The notes under the pieces: generated by a model
Told to the model about the DNA's origin: nothing
The model's database searches: none
Seen by the model: only the letters and a program-made list of their open reading frames with translations
Origin: an uncultured Neisseriaceae bacterium
GTDB taxonomy: Bacteria > Pseudomonadota > Gammaproteobacteria > Burkholderiales > Neisseriaceae
Direction of reading: 5' to 3'
DNA: 64,000 nt
Assembly (NCBI GenBank): GCA_946481965.1
Contig: CAMLPN010000001.1
Location: 1 to 64,000 of the forward strand
Translations under genes and position numbers: made by a program
Part shown: positions 19,583 to 30,133 of the stretch, piece after piece
Layout of the letters: every line of letters begins with the position of its first letter
Numbering within the stretch: position 1 is the stretch's first letter

Positions 19583-19596
19583 TTGATACAAGTCAA
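19583..19596. promoter_or_regulatory. FNR-like site upstream of the reductase operon
   Basis: TTGATACAAGTCAA matches the FNR consensus TTGAT-N4-ATCAA at nine of ten positions. It lies 143 bases upstream of the reductase start. FNR-type control would fit an anaerobic electron sink. In AT-rich DNA such near-matches also arise by chance. Confidence 0.4.
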
Positions 19597-19795
19597 ATTG
19601 ATGATTTTTAATTTTGGTCGAATCACTGTTCGTATATTTTAAAATAATTAATATTAAACATTAATTATTTCAAAATTTCTTATTTTAATCAGATGCTAGT
19701 GTTAAAAATGATTAATATAATATTATTCTATCATATTGTTAAATTATGATAAAGTAATTATATGGAATTATTAAATAAAACTTAAAATCTTTCGG

Positions 19796-19812
19796 GTTAA
19801 GTGTTACTTAAC
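19796..19812. promoter_or_regulatory. Perfect inverted repeat, possible operator
   Basis: GTTAAGT and ACTTAAC arms flank a GTT spacer. There is no T-run, so it is not a terminator. It lies between the reductase and lolC, about 360 bases from the former, and has no assigned regulator. Confidence 0.25.
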
Positions 19813-20410
19813 TCCATACAGGTTAATATTAAAAGTCTGATTCGGAAAAAAACTATAGCTTCAGTAATCATTTTATTTTAAATGAATGGCTATTAATCAA
19901 TTTTAAATGCACAATCTGTAAAACAAATTTTTTGTATAAAACAATATTAATAATGCTGATGTTAGTTAATAAAACTGGAAAATGGTAAAAATTTGATGAA
20001 GAGTGATTTCTTTTTTAGCCATAATTATTTACTATTTTAAAAGACGTTTATATTTTTTAATATTAATATGTTTACTGATTTATACGTTTATAATGGCAAG
20101 ATGAAAAAATTATGAATGATTAATTTATTATTTTTAAAACATTTATATTTACTGGTAGTCTCGTTTAATAGGATTTTATTTTTCGCATTTTGATTAGATA
20201 GTCTAGATTTTTAATTGGTTTTTGGTTTTCAATCCGGTCGAAAGCGTTATGCGGAAAACGAAATGTTCATTTCTGTAAATTAGTCGATAATTTAGAAATT
20301 CCAAGAAAATGTTAAGATAACAAATATTAACCAAATAATATAATCAATTAGGCATGACGTTGTTCGCCTTCGTCAGGTACAATCTATTTTTTTACTGAAA
20401 TAAACTGCAC

Positions 20411-21661
20411 ATGGCTTCTCTGGAAACATGGATTGGTTTGCGTTATCTGCGTGCTAAGAAACGTAATGGTTTTATGTCCATCATCAGCACGGTCTCTATT
20501 GCTGGAATTGCACTGGGAGTGATTACACTAATTGTAGTGTTGTCTGTTATGAACGGATTCCAAAGGGAAATTCGCAATCAGTTACTCAGTGTTGCACCCC
20601 ATGCAGAAATGGGTTATTACCAAGTCAGTGATGAACATCGCTGGCAGGATTTACAAAAGCTGGTACAGGGCAACAAACAAGTTTTAGGATCGGCACCATA
20701 TATTGCTGATCAGGCTTTACTGGCTCATGCTGGTGAAGTTCGTGGTGTTCAGATTCGCGGTATTGATCCTGATCTGGAAGGTAATGTTGTTGATTATGGG
20801 AAAGAAATTACTCCTAATGGTTTTAAAAGTTTAAAACCGGGTCAGTTTGATATCGTTCTGGGTAAAGGGCTAGCGGAAGCTTTAGGAGCCAATATTGGCG
20901 ACAAAATCACTGTAATTACCCCTGACGGCAATGTCACACCAGCCGGAATGGTACCTCGTTTGAAACAATTTACTTTAGTGGGCGTGTTGCATACCAAAAT
21001 TTATGAAGTTGATAATAGTTTGGCCATGACACACATTACAGACGCACAAAAATTATATCGTTTGGGCGATGCTGTCAGTGGTTTGCGTCTTAAACTGGCT
21101 AATCCTCAGGATGCACCGGCAATCATTCAGAAAATTGTACCAGCTGAGTTACAGTCTCAAGTCTGGATTAATGACTGGACATTTCAAAATCGCAGCTATT
21201 TTGATGCAGTGCAAATTGAAAAAAGAATGTTATTTATTATTCTGTTGTTAATCATAGCTGTAGCTGCTTTTAATTTGGTGTCATCTCTGGTTATGGCTGT
21301 GACTGAAAAACAGGCAGATATTGCTATTTTACGTACCTTAGGCATGTCTCCCGGTGGCATTATGCGGATATTTATGGTGCAGGGAGCTATAGCCGGATTT
21401 ATGGGAACGCTGATTGGTGTAATTCTGGGCATTTTGCTAGCATTAAATGTTGGTAAGATTGTGGCATTTTTTGAAGGTTTAATTGGCAGGCGATTAATTA
21501 CTTCACAAATTTATTTTGTCGATTATATGCCTTCCTATATTAAGATATCCGACGTATGCATGATTATTTTTGCTGCATTATTATTATCATTTCTGGCTAC
21601 GTTATATCCAAGCTGGCGAGCCGCTAAAACCCAACCAGCGGAGGCTCTGCGCTATGAGTAA
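20411..21661 (+). CDS. lolC: Lipoprotein-releasing ABC transporter, permease subunit (LolC/LolF type)
   Basis: Inner-membrane subunit of the Lol exporter, which extracts lipoproteins from the inner membrane for transfer to LolA. The protein has 416 residues. One N-terminal membrane helix (about 23-48) is followed by a large periplasmic domain and three C-terminal helices (about 272-295, 315-345, 375-400), the MacB/FtsX layout. The [20 protein letters not shown] stretch before the third helix is the coupling segment. Only one permease gene lies with lolD. In species with a single copy the permease (often called LolF) works as a homodimer, but I cannot exclude a second copy elsewhere. It overlaps lolD by 8 bases. 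Confidence 0.9.
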   Translation: MASLETWIGLRYLRAKKRNGFMSIISTVSIAGIALGVITLIVVLSVMNGFQREIRNQLLSVAPHAEMGYYQVSDEHRWQDLQKLVQGNKQVLGSAPYIADQALLAHAGEVRGVQIRGIDPDLEGNVVDYGKEITPNGFKSLKPGQFDIVLGKGLAEALGANIGDKITVITPDGNVTPAGMVPRLKQFTLVGVLHTKIYEVDNSLAMTHITDAQKLYRLGDAVSGLRLKLANPQDAPAIIQKIVPAELQSQVWINDWTFQNRSYFDAVQIEKRMLFIILLLIIAVAAFNLVSSLVMAVTEKQADIAILRTLGMSPGGIMRIFMVQGAIAGFMGTLIGVILGILLALNVGKIVAFFEGLIGRRLITSQIYFVDYMPSYIKISDVCMIIFAALLLSFLATLYPSWRAAKTQPAEALRYE

Positions 21662-22343
21662 TCAGGAATATATTATTGAGTGCCAGAATATCAGTAAAAC
21701 TTATATTGACGGAAAGTTGCAGGTTCCCGTTTTGGAGAATCTGAATTTCAAAGTCGCTCATGGTCAGAGTGTAAGTATTGTCGGTGCTTCTGGAAGTGGG
21801 AAGTCGACTTTACTACATATTCTGGGAGGTTTAGATAAACCAACCAGTGGCTCAATACGATTAATGGGAAAAGATCTGAGTACGTTAAGTCAGAATTCTA
21901 TTGGTAAATTACGCAATCAGTATTTAGGTTTTGTATACCAATTTCATCATTTATTACCAGACTTTACAGCACTTGAAAATGTTATGATGCCCTTATTAAT
22001 TGGTCACAAAAGTAAAGCCGAGGCCGAACAACAAGCACTAATCATGCTTGAAAAAGTTGGTTTGCAACAGCGAGTCATGCATCGTCCAGGAGAATTATCC
22101 GGCGGTGAAAGACAGCGCGCTGCGATTGCGCGTGCTTTGGTTACTCATCCAGCTTGCCTTCTTGCTGACGAGCCGACGGGTAATCTTGATCGCAGAAATG
22201 CACAAAATGTATTAGATATGATGCTTGATCTGCAATCAGAAATGAATGCCAGCCTGGTAGTGGTAACCCATGATGATGAACTGGCTTCACGCTTCGATGA
22301 AGTGCTTACAGTTTATGATGGTTCTCTCAAATCTCTGGTATGA
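21654..22343 (+). CDS. lolD: Lipoprotein-releasing ABC transporter, ATPase subunit
   Basis: Cytoplasmic ATPase that powers lipoprotein release. From the ATG at 21654 the protein has 229 residues. This start overlaps the lolC stop (ATGAGTAA) and has GGAGG about nine bases upstream, so translation is probably coupled. A longer upstream frame inside lolC is not used. Walker A is GASGSGKST, the Q-loop lies in [12 protein letters not shown], the ABC signature is LSGGERQR, and Walker B is [11 protein letters not shown]. The short linker and [14 protein letters not shown] are typical of LolD in the MacB-like ATPase group. Confidence 0.95.
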   Translation: MSNQEYIIECQNISKTYIDGKLQVPVLENLNFKVAHGQSVSIVGASGSGKSTLLHILGGLDKPTSGSIRLMGKDLSTLSQNSIGKLRNQYLGFVYQFHHLLPDFTALENVMMPLLIGHKSKAEAEQQALIMLEKVGLQQRVMHRPGELSGGERQRAAIARALVTHPACLLADEPTGNLDRRNAQNVLDMMLDLQSEMNASLVVVTHDDELASRFDEVLTVYDGSLKSLV

Positions 22344-22379
22344 AATAGTAATGAGAATAATTTTATTTTTGTTTAATTT

Positions 22380-24161
22380 ATGTCTGATTCTGCCAGTTTG
22401 GCCGTGATTAATAATAATATAGAACCTCATCCAGCACTGGCAGCAATAGCAAAGGTCTTGGGTACAATAGCGGCACAGGAGTGGGAGATAGTTAGGATCT
22501 GGGCAGATGCGCTATTATGGGCATTAGCGCGAGGTGATAGTTATATCCAAATTCCTCGTGATCGTATTGCCCAGTTGCGATCTTGTCGTCTTCTGGTCGG
22601 TAGTGCAGGTATGTATTCGCCTTTTATACTGACTCAGCAGCAATTATTTTTGGGTAGAGTGTGGCAGTTAGAGCAGGATGTGGCTGGCAGCATCTGTCAA
22701 TTAAACAGGATGACATCTGAACAATTGGGGGTATCCGTTGCTGAAGATTTACAAAACTGGTTTGCTGATGATGCTTCTCAACAGCAACGTTTTGCTGCTG
22801 CATTAGCCCTGGTGCAGCATTTTGTGCTGATCAATGGTGGACCTGGAACCGGTAAAACCACAACAGTAGCAAAAATTCTGGCTTTGATATTGAAACATGT
22901 TTGGCAGGCGCCTTATCCGCCACAGATTGCATTAGCTGCTCCTACCGGTAAAGCAGCTACACATATGGCTAATGCTTTACAAAATGCATTGTTAAAACTT
23001 AATTTGAGTACTGATGTTTTTAAGCCATTGTCTGCATTAACAGGTCAGACTGTGCATCGTTTACTTCAACTACATCCTCCTTTGCTGGTTAGTCCTTACA
23101 ATTCTGAAAACCCTTTGCCTATTGATATATTGGTTATTGATGAATCATCAATGCTGGATTTATCACTATTTAAGACGTTGTTGCAGGCATTGAAAGCGGG
23201 CGTGAGGTTGATTCTATTAGGTGATGCGAATCAATTGCCCGCAGTGGGAGCCGGTAGTGTACTGGCGGAATTGTCTCAGCCAACAATCTTGACTCCAGCA
23301 ATCGCTAATCGTTTAGAGTCTTTATTGCCTAACATTACCAAATTTGCTGTACAGCAAGACGCCGGAATAGCCGCTTGTGTCGCTACCCTAACTCATAGTT
23401 ACCGTTTTGATCCAAATAAAGGAATAGGTGCATTGGCAGCAGCCTGTATAAATGGTGATGAACAAGCAGCATTATCAGCAATGGATGGCTATGTGCAACT
23501 ACAGTGGTATCAATTTGGCTGGTCTGATTTATGCCGGCAATGGTATCAGCTTCAACATTTATGGTGGCAAGCTGTTAATGGAGCAGAAATCCATACAATT
23601 TTTAATCATTTAACTGATATTATGATGTTAGCGGCAAGAAAAGCGGATGCGCAGGCATTTAATCAGCATTACCGCCGTTATTTGGCGGGAAAATTAGGTG
23701 TAGATACAGAGAATTGGTTTGCGGGTATGCCAATTCTAGTTACTCAAAACGATTATGATATTGGTTTATATAACGGTGATATTGGTGTTATATTGGTTGA
23801 TACCGATAATAATGAACAACTGGCCGCTTTTTTTGTAGACGGACAATCCTATCGCAAAATAGCTCTTAGCAGGTTGCCTCATCACGAACCTGCTTTTGCA
23901 ATCACAGTGCATAAAAGTCAGGGTTCTGAATATGATACAGTCTGGTTGCTGGCACCACAGTCTCCTGTTACTCATGAGGATTCCGGATTTAATCGTGCCT
24001 TGTTATACACAGCATTAACCCGGGCACGACATCAGTTTACTTTTTGTGGAACTTCCGCACAAATGGTACAAGCCATAAAAAATAATGAACAACGTCGTAG
24101 TGGGCTTAGAGTAGCTGTAAATGAATTGATGCAACAACAAACTCAAATGTCCTTGTTCTGA
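22380..24161 (+). CDS. recD: Exodeoxyribonuclease V alpha subunit
   Basis: RecD is the fast 5'-3' helicase of the RecBCD complex, which processes double-strand breaks. The protein has 593 residues, close to the usual 600. The N-terminal part is the RecC-contact domain. Walker A is GGPGTGKTTT near 155, motif II is VIDESSMLDL near 255, and the LGDANQLPAVGAGSVL motif III and the C-terminal UvrD-like VHKSQGSEYDTVWLL and LYTALTRAR motifs follow. It begins 36 bases after lolD with no clear ribosome binding site. recB and recC are not in the window. Confidence 0.93.
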   Translation: MSDSASLAVINNNIEPHPALAAIAKVLGTIAAQEWEIVRIWADALLWALARGDSYIQIPRDRIAQLRSCRLLVGSAGMYSPFILTQQQLFLGRVWQLEQDVAGSICQLNRMTSEQLGVSVAEDLQNWFADDASQQQRFAAALALVQHFVLINGGPGTGKTTTVAKILALILKHVWQAPYPPQIALAAPTGKAATHMANALQNALLKLNLSTDVFKPLSALTGQTVHRLLQLHPPLLVSPYNSENPLPIDILVIDESSMLDLSLFKTLLQALKAGVRLILLGDANQLPAVGAGSVLAELSQPTILTPAIANRLESLLPNITKFAVQQDAGIAACVATLTHSYRFDPNKGIGALAAACINGDEQAALSAMDGYVQLQWYQFGWSDLCRQWYQLQHLWWQAVNGAEIHTIFNHLTDIMMLAARKADAQAFNQHYRRYLAGKLGVDTENWFAGMPILVTQNDYDIGLYNGDIGVILVDTDNNEQLAAFFVDGQSYRKIALSRLPHHEPAFAITVHKSQGSEYDTVWLLAPQSPVTHEDSGFNRALLYTALTRARHQFTFCGTSAQMVQAIKNNEQRRSGLRVAVNELMQQQTQMSLF

Positions 24162-24197
24162 ATGACTAATGATTACCCTAAATGAGTACATTAATTA

Positions 24198-24222
24198 TTC
24201 AGCTTTGTTTACAAAAGCTGAA
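24198..24222 (+). other. Hairpin between recD and mtnN
   Basis: TTCAGCTTT and AAAGCTGAA arms pair over a 7-base loop. No T-run follows, so it is a weak terminator candidate or a leader stem of mtnN, whose start lies 48 bases downstream. Confidence 0.3.
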
Positions 24223-24269
24223 ATCAACATATACTATGCAGTAATTACTATTTTAGAGAGATACATATT

Positions 24270-24974
24270 ATGTCAAAGCCTTTGATTGCGATTATTGCTG
24301 CCATGCAGCCAGAGCTTGATTATTTGCTTGAACAGTTGCAGCAGCGCAATGATATTTTGGTGGGTGCGTTTAAATTTCATATTGGAACCCTTGCAAATTG
24401 CCGTGTGGTTTTGGCTTTAAGTGGTATCGGTAAAGTGAATGCAGCTATTACCACTGCAATTGTTATTGAGCGTTTTGCACCTGATTATGTCATTAATACG
24501 GGTAGTGCTGGTGGATTGGGGCAACAGATGCACATAGGTGATGTTGTGATCGGCACAGAAATTGCTCATCATGATGTTGATGTCACCGCATTTGGATATG
24601 AGATTGGGCAAGTTCCGAATCTACCTGCTCGCTATTTGGCAGCAGAATCGTTAATAAAGGCCGCAGAACAAACAATGGCGCAATTGACTGACAATACCAT
24701 TCATCAGGGTTTAATTGTCAGTGGTGATCAGTTTATCGGCACGGCAGAACAAAATACATCTATTAAAGATAAATTTACTCAGGTGTTAGCGGTAGAAATG
24801 GAAGCGGCTGCTATTGCACAAACTTGTTATCAGTTAGGTATTCCATTTGTCATTATCCGAGCTATTTCTGATAACGGCGATGCCGAGGCTAGTATAAGTT
24901 TTGATGAATTTTTACAGGTTGCTGGTAAAAATTCAGCAAAAATGGTGATTAAACTGATCAGTGCTTTGAATTAA
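24270..24974 (+). CDS. mtnN: 5'-methylthioadenosine/S-adenosylhomocysteine nucleosidase
   Basis: MtnN hydrolyses methylthioadenosine and S-adenosylhomocysteine to adenine plus the ribosyl sulfur compound. It clears by-products of polyamine synthesis and methylation and feeds the autoinducer-2 precursor. The protein has 234 residues, as usual. Seen: the IAAMQPELDYL start with the catalytic Glu of the family, NTGSAGGL near 75, the SGDQFIGTAEQ segment, and VEMEAAAIAQTCYQLGIPF with the ribose-binding Met-Glu pair. The last catalytic segment RAISDNGD carries the Asp acid. It has an AGAGAG site and is probably transcribed alone. Confidence 0.95.
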   Translation: MSKPLIAIIAAMQPELDYLLEQLQQRNDILVGAFKFHIGTLANCRVVLALSGIGKVNAAITTAIVIERFAPDYVINTGSAGGLGQQMHIGDVVIGTEIAHHDVDVTAFGYEIGQVPNLPARYLAAESLIKAAEQTMAQLTDNTIHQGLIVSGDQFIGTAEQNTSIKDKFTQVLAVEMEAAAIAQTCYQLGIPFVIIRAISDNGDAEASISFDEFLQVAGKNSAKMVIKLISALN

Positions 24975-25348
24975 TTAAAAATATTAAGCAATCAATATGA
25001 AATATTTTTGTTAAATGTAGATATACAGAATAACTTTCCTTTTTTATTATTAACAGAAAGGTTTCTCTGTTCAAGATTTAAGATATCTAATTTTGATATT
25101 AAGTCATGCATGAGCATTAAAAATTAATAAGAGCCGTCAGATAACATAATTTTATAACTTAAGATTATTCTAAAATGTGCACTATCTTTTAATTAAATTT
25201 TGTTATTCTGTTTTATTTCTATGCAATAAATATAATTTGAGTTAGAAAAATTGCGAAGTACGTATTTTGATCCAGTAATAAAATCCATTTATATCTGTCA
25301 CAGTGTCTAATATTTTGTTATTTAAGTTACTTTATTCAGGATAATTTT
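24975..25348. other. AT-rich intergenic region
   Basis: This 374-bp gap lies between mtnN and the SbmA gene. No gene or strong hairpin is seen. Presumably it holds the sbmA promoter. Confidence 0.45.
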
Positions 25349-26545
25349 ATGTTTCAGTCTTTTTTTCCCAAGCCACGCTGGTTTTTTTTATCAGTAGTTG
25401 TTTGGATAACACTTAACATTACCCTTTGGTATATTGGGGGGAAGTCTGCCGGTGAATGGTTTGGCTGGCCCAAAGGTTATGCTGAGCAGGAACTCGCTAT
25501 TGGTCTATCCAGATTCTGGTCACCTGCATTTTTATGGTTTTACACATGGTTTTTGCTATCAACGGCTTTATTTGCCATTTTTTGGCATCTGATCGCTCGC
25601 CATCCATGGCAACGCTGGTCTATTTGGGGGTCAGCATTAATTTTGTTCAATATCTGGTTTGATGTACAGGTAAACGTAACCATTAATGCCTGGTTTGCTC
25701 CTTTCTGGGATTTAATCCAGAATATGCTCAGTAGTGGAGGCGGATCAGCACATAAAATTTATGAGAATATGCTTACATTTCTCTACATAGCGATGGTGGC
25801 TGTGACGGTAATTATGCTGAATTCCTTTTTTGTCAGTCACTATGTTTTTCGCTGGCGTACGGCGATGAATAATTACTATATTGAACACTGGCCCAAGTTG
25901 CGTGCGGTTGAGGGCGCCTCACAACGCGTGCAGGAAGATACCATGCGTTTTGCTAGTACAGTTGAAGAATTAAGTGTTAGACTGGTACGTGCCGTTATGG
26001 TGCTGATTGCATTTTTACCGATATTATTTGAACTTTCCAAACATGTGCCGGTATTGCCTCTTATTGGCGAAATTAAATATTCTTTGGTCTGGGCAGCAAT
26101 TGGCTGGTCAATTTTCGGAACTTTATTACTGATGCTGGTAGGGGTTAAATTGCCCGGGCTACAGTTTAACAATCAAAAAGTAGAGGCAGCTTATCGTAAG
26201 GAATTGGTTTATGCTGAAGATAATCCTGATCGTGGGGCGCCGCTAACTTTAAAAGAGCTATTTAAGCAAGTAAAAGTAAATTATTTTCGTCTTTATTTTC
26301 ATTATGCTTATTTTAATATGGTCAGTACATGGTATTTACAACTTGATAATCTCTTTGGTTTGCTCATGCTGGTTCCTTCTATAGCGGCAGGCGTTATGAG
26401 TCTGGGATTAGTCCATCAAATACTTAATGTTTTTGATAATGTCCGCTCATCATTTCAATATTTAATAAATTCTTGGAGAACTATCACAGAGCTTTTATCC
26501 ATTCAAAAGCGTTTGAAAGAATTTGAATCTATCCTGAAAAATTAA
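25349..26545 (+). CDS. sbmA: SbmA/BacA-type peptide transporter
   Basis: Inner-membrane importer driven by the proton gradient. SbmA takes up proline-rich antimicrobial peptides, microcins B17 and J25 and bleomycin. The protein has 398 residues, matching the short SbmA form without an ATPase domain. It starts [12 protein letters not shown] and has helices near 12-30, 60-80, 90-105, 143-165, 213-235, 248-268 and 340-365. The EEL region between helices and the [22 protein letters not shown] segment are typical. GGATAA precedes the ATG and a strong terminator follows, so it is a single-gene unit. Known natural roles include uptake of host peptides and, in rhizobia (BacA), symbiosis. Confidence 0.92.
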   Translation: MFQSFFPKPRWFFLSVVVWITLNITLWYIGGKSAGEWFGWPKGYAEQELAIGLSRFWSPAFLWFYTWFLLSTALFAIFWHLIARHPWQRWSIWGSALILFNIWFDVQVNVTINAWFAPFWDLIQNMLSSGGGSAHKIYENMLTFLYIAMVAVTVIMLNSFFVSHYVFRWRTAMNNYYIEHWPKLRAVEGASQRVQEDTMRFASTVEELSVRLVRAVMVLIAFLPILFELSKHVPVLPLIGEIKYSLVWAAIGWSIFGTLLLMLVGVKLPGLQFNNQKVEAAYRKELVYAEDNPDRGAPLTLKELFKQVKVNYFRLYFHYAYFNMVSTWYLQLDNLFGLLMLVPSIAAGVMSLGLVHQILNVFDNVRSSFQYLINSWRTITELLSIQKRLKEFESILKN

Positions 26546-26568
26546 ATTAGTTATTTTTCCATCTTTTT

Positions 26569-26607
26569 AAGCAACTTTTATGAATAAATAAATGTTGCTT
26601 TTTTTAT
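26569..26607 (+). terminator. sbmA terminator
   Basis: AAGCAAC and GTTGCTT arms with an A/T loop are followed by seven Ts, 24 bases after the sbmA stop. Confidence 0.75.
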
Positions 26608-27081
26608 CGCTATAAACTGCTTGTCTGCGGTGAGTATTGATGAGAATAGAAAATGACATAATAAATTTAAAATTTGTTTGAATAGGTCTGGCTATTTGTT
26701 CATTTTCTTCTTCAAAAATTAATATATCAGCATGAATGATTGATAAATGATAAAATCTATTTATAAAAATGATTGAAATGCATTTGCTTAAGATCAATAT
26801 TTGCTAATTTTTTCTGTTTTTATATGGTAAGCTACGTAAATATAAAACAATGATAAAAGTATTTGTTTTTTATTGTAAAAAAATTAATAATTAAATCCTG
26901 AGTTTATGAAAAAACACGATCTAGCGGTAGTAAAATAGGTTAAATAGCAGCAAAATGGTTATTATTAAAAAGACAAAAATTAGATACAATCCGGTTGAAA
27001 TTTGTTTTGATTTGTAATTGGCCAATGCATAAATTATTACTCTTTAACAGGTAATGAAATGTGCGCAATCAAGGAGACGTT
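26608..27081. other. AT-rich intergenic region upstream of fumC
   Basis: This 470-bp stretch holds no convincing gene. The fumC promoter is expected at its right end. An open frame on the minus strand (26567-26797) overlaps the sbmA terminator and is discounted. Confidence 0.45.
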
Positions 27082-28470
27082 ATGAATACTCGTATTGAAC
27101 ATGACAGCATGGGTGAAATTGCAGTATCTGAAAATGTTTATTGGGGGGCGCAGACACAGCGTAGTCTGCAGAATTTTGATATTGGTGGCGAAATACTACC
27201 ACCAGCCATGATTCAGGCTCTAGCTTTAGTGAAAAAAACTGCGGCTTTAACCAATAAAGAATTAAATCGTATCAGCGCTGAATGCGCTGATTTAATTGTT
27301 CAGGCTGCTGAGCGTGTGTTGAAAGGCGAATTAGCTGATCAGTTTCCTCTGGTTGTATGGCAAACTGGTTCTGGTACCCAAAGTAATATGAATATGAACG
27401 AGGTTTTGGCTAATGTTGCCAATGAAATTGCAGGTAAACCTCGTGGCAGTTATGCTCCTGTCCATCCAAATGATCATGTTAATCATGGTCAGTCTACAAA
27501 TGACTGTTTTCCGGCTGCTATTCATGTAGCGACTGCTATTCAAATCAGTAAACATCTCTTACCTAATGTCAAAGCTTTGCGCGACACTTTAGCTGCCAAA
27601 GCAGATGAATTTAAAGACATCGTTAAAATTGGTCGTACCCATTTACAAGATGCTACTCCATTGACACTTGGTCAGGAATTCAGTGGCTATGCCAGCCAGC
27701 TGGATCATGGTTTAGCTCGTTTAGAACAAGCATTGCAATGGTTGTATGAACTACCTTTGGGTGGCACCGCTGTTGGTACGGGTTTGAATTGTCATCCACA
27801 ATTTGCAGAAAAATCTGCTGCTAAACTGGCTGAACTAACTGGTTTGCCGTTTGTTACTGCGCCTAATAAATTCGAAGCGTTAGCGGGACGTGACGCTGTC
27901 GTGTTTGCTTCCGGTAGTCTGAGAACACTGGCGGTAAGTTTGAACAAAATTGCTAATGATATTCGCTGGTTGGCCAGTGGCCCACGTTGCGGTATCGGCG
28001 AGATCACTATTCCGGCTAATGAACCTGGTTCCAGCATCATGCCGGGTAAAGTTAATCCGACACAATGCGAAGCAATGACTATGGTTGCTGCGCAAGTAAT
28101 TGGTAATGATATGACTATAGCAATGGCAGGTGCATCAGGAAACTTTGAATTAAATGTGTTCATGCCTGTTCTGGTCTTTGATATTCTGCAATCAATCCGT
28201 TTGTTGGCGGATGCTTGCAATAGTTTCAATTTACGTTGTGCTAAAGGTATTCAACCTGTACGTGAAAAAATTGATGCTAATTTGCACCATTCTCTGATGC
28301 TGGTTACTGCTTTAAATCGTCATATCGGTTATGAAAAAGCAGCAAAAATCGCTAAAACGGCTTACGAGCAAAATAAGAGTCTGAAACAGGCAGCTATTGA
28401 TTTAGGTTACCTGACAGCAGAACAGTTCGATGAGTGGGTAATACCAGAAGATATGATTGCACCTAAATAA
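27082..28470 (+). CDS. fumC: Fumarate hydratase, class II
   Basis: Iron-independent fumarase, fumarate plus water to L-malate, in the TCA cycle. From the ATG at 27082, preceded by AAGGAG, the protein has 462 residues. A GTG 21 bases upstream is in frame but lacks a ribosome binding site. The family signature [11 protein letters not shown] is present, as are the [10 protein letters not shown] substrate loop, the [14 protein letters not shown] segment with the catalytic His, and the LGGTAVGTG stretch. Together with mdh and sucAB in this window it suggests a functioning TCA route. It could also supply fumarate to the flavin reductase by running in reverse from malate. Confidence 0.96.
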   Translation: MNTRIEHDSMGEIAVSENVYWGAQTQRSLQNFDIGGEILPPAMIQALALVKKTAALTNKELNRISAECADLIVQAAERVLKGELADQFPLVVWQTGSGTQSNMNMNEVLANVANEIAGKPRGSYAPVHPNDHVNHGQSTNDCFPAAIHVATAIQISKHLLPNVKALRDTLAAKADEFKDIVKIGRTHLQDATPLTLGQEFSGYASQLDHGLARLEQALQWLYELPLGGTAVGTGLNCHPQFAEKSAAKLAELTGLPFVTAPNKFEALAGRDAVVFASGSLRTLAVSLNKIANDIRWLASGPRCGIGEITIPANEPGSSIMPGKVNPTQCEAMTMVAAQVIGNDMTIAMAGASGNFELNVFMPVLVFDILQSIRLLADACNSFNLRCAKGIQPVREKIDANLHHSLMLVTALNRHIGYEKAAKIAKTAYEQNKSLKQAAIDLGYLTAEQFDEWVIPEDMIAPK

Positions 28471-28487
28471 TCATCATAACTTCAAGC

Positions 28488-28526
28488 AAAAACCACATTT
28501 GGTTGTCACCAAATGTGGTTTTTATT
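28488..28526 (+). terminator. fumC terminator
   Basis: A perfect stem (ACCACATTTGGT with ACCAAATGTGGT, extended by A/T pairs) over a 4-base loop ends in TTTTTATTT, about 20 bases after the stop. The A-rich left side means it could also work on the other strand. Confidence 0.85.
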
Positions 28527-28764
28527 TATACAAAGCCTTATAGAATAGTTTTTAATATACTGTTCAACTATCATGACCTAAAAATCATGGAGTTTTCAAT
28601 GAGTAATAGTTCAAATTACTGACTAATGTATAAATAGATTAAACGGGATGTATGTAAATAAAATAGAGGTACGTTTCGTTTAGTAGGCTGGTTGGTGAGA
28701 AAAGACTTAGTAGATTAATATAGTTATTAATAATTAATGTTTATAGTGTCATAATTTGGGAAAA

Positions 28765-29199
28765 CTATTTATTCTCATCTTTAATTAACCGGGCTTCAAC
28801 ACGCACATAATTATCTTTATCCAATAAGTGTAATCTTACGCCGGCACTATCATTAATTATTCGCCAACGTCTGATGAAAGTTAATGTACCGGTACCAGTG
28901 CGTTCATCTTCAATATTTGAGCATAGTTTGATGATACCTTTTGGCTGACTCAAGTGTAAATTGTGTCGATGATCTCGATAATTGCCATAAATTTGGTTAC
29001 AGCCAAAAAAAGCATGGTATTGATGCGTATGATGGTCAAATCGAATACGTGAATTGGTATCTGGTGTGGGTTCGTTATTCAGGGTTCTTATCTCCCAATT
29101 ACCACTAAGATGGGAAGTAGTTGGCTTATCTGCATAGGCACAGCCGGCTAATGTGCTGGCTATAAAAATACCTGTGAAAGCTAAGGTAAATAATTTCAT
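28765..29199 (-). CDS. META-domain (HslJ-like) lipoprotein
   Basis: The protein has 144 residues from the ATG at 29199. A signal peptide ends in the lipobox LAGC, so it should be lipidated at Cys in the envelope. The remaining sequence has the META-domain pattern: a SGNWEIRTLNNEP opening strand, then RIRFDHHTHQYHAFFGCNQIYGNYR, where FxGCNxxxG is the family hallmark. META proteins include HslJ, linked to novobiocin resistance, and heat-inducible envelope proteins. The true role is unclear. It lies 73 bases downstream of rnfB on the same strand. A longer frame reaching back into rnfB lacks a good start. Confidence 0.75.
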   Translation of the reverse strand: MKLFTLAFTGIFIASTLAGCAYADKPTTSHLSGNWEIRTLNNEPTPDTNSRIRFDHHTHQYHAFFGCNQIYGNYRDHRHNLHLSQPKGIIKLCSNIEDERTGTGTLTFIRRWRIINDSAGVRLHLLDKDNYVRVEARLIKDENK

Positions 29200-29272
29200 T
29201 TCAATATCGCTTATGCAACTATATAATTTACTTTTATCAATAATTTTAGCATTTTTGTTTATTTTTGTCAGA

Positions 29273-30133
29273 TTATTTGTTTTTTTCTTCCGATTGCTGT
29301 TGTTTTTTATGATTTTGTAACCATAACAAAGCTTCAGCTTTTTGCTCTTCATTACCGTATTGCAGATTACGGACAGCGCGTCGATAAGCTGCCTGTTGTT
29401 GTGCTTTGGCAATTTGCTGTTGTTGAAAGTCGTGCTGATTTTTTGGAACACTGCGTTGTGTCTGCTTGGATTGAGCACGATTCATGGCTCTGGCAATAAG
29501 ATCTGCCGAATTAAGCACACGACTACCCTGGGTTGACGAGGTAACCGGTGAAGTTGGTGTGGATTCAATCTTATTGTTTACTTTTTTTCTATGAGAATTT
29601 TTTTGTTGTTGTAGACGTTTTAATCGTTCGGTATGATGCTCAAATCGTTTCCGAGCCTGTTCGGCGGCTGCAAAACGATCATTTTGCGAAGAATTGGTTA
29701 AAAGACGAGAACGTGGCAGCCATTGATCGCTGACTGGTTGCATAATAATGCAATCTACCGGACAGGGGAGAACACAAAGTTCACAGCCAGTACATTCTGC
29801 CTTAATTACTGTATGCATTTGTTTGGTAGTACCCAATATCGCATCCACTGGGCAGGCTTTGATGCACGCCGTACAACCAATACATTGAGACTCATCTATA
29901 AAGGCAATGGATTTACTCTGATTAGCACGATTGATATCTGCTGGTAATAGTGGTGGCAAATCTAGTAAACCAGCTAAATCATTAATTACACTCTGGCCTC
30001 CGGGGGTGCACAAATTGAGTGATGCTTCACCACGGCTAAGTGCTAAAGCATAGGGCGCGCAGCCTGAATATCCACATTGCTGGCATTGCGTTTGTGGTAA
30101 TAGCTGAGCAATTTGTTCTGGAGCAATAGACAT
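29273..30133 (-). CDS. rnfB: RnfB-type iron-sulfur electron-transfer protein (soluble form)
   Basis: The protein has 286 residues. Cys17, 20, 25 and 42 form the RnfB N-terminal 4Fe-4S motif. Two ferredoxin clusters follow (Cys84, 87, 90, 94 and Cys114, 117, 120, 124), with their CxxCxxCxxxCP spacing. The last 110 residues are a Gln/Lys/Arg-rich, probably helical tail. Unlike RnfB of the membrane complex, there is no N-terminal membrane helix, and rnfA, C, D, G and E are absent nearby. Stand-alone RnfB proteins of this kind are common in betaproteobacteria and may serve as ferredoxins for cytoplasmic enzymes. The partner is unknown. Confidence 0.85.
   Translation of the reverse strand: MSIAPEQIAQLLPQTQCQQCGYSGCAPYALALSRGEASLNLCTPGGQSVINDLAGLLDLPPLLPADINRANQSKSIAFIDESQCIGCTACIKACPVDAILGTTKQMHTVIKAECTGCELCVLPCPVDCIIMQPVSDQWLPRSRLLTNSSQNDRFAAAEQARKRFEHHTERLKRLQQQKNSHRKKVNNKIESTPTSPVTSSTQGSRVLNSADLIARAMNRAQSKQTQRSVPKNQHDFQQQQIAKAQQQAAYRRAVRNLQYGNEEQKAEALLWLQNHKKQQQSEEKNK

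Larger units (their letters stand above)
19440..20410. other. AT-rich intergenic region with possible regulatory sites
   Basis: This 970-bp gap lies between divergent genes (reductase minus, lolC plus). No gene is seen. It holds an FNR-like palindrome near the reductase and a separate perfect inverted repeat at 19796-19812. The lolC promoter is expected close to 20350 but is not clearly visible. Confidence 0.5.

Noticed and set aside
29200-29478. Upstream extension of the META-lipoprotein frame by 93 codons
   Set aside because: It runs into rnfB in another frame, has no ribosome binding site, and would hide the signal peptide with its LAGC lipobox.
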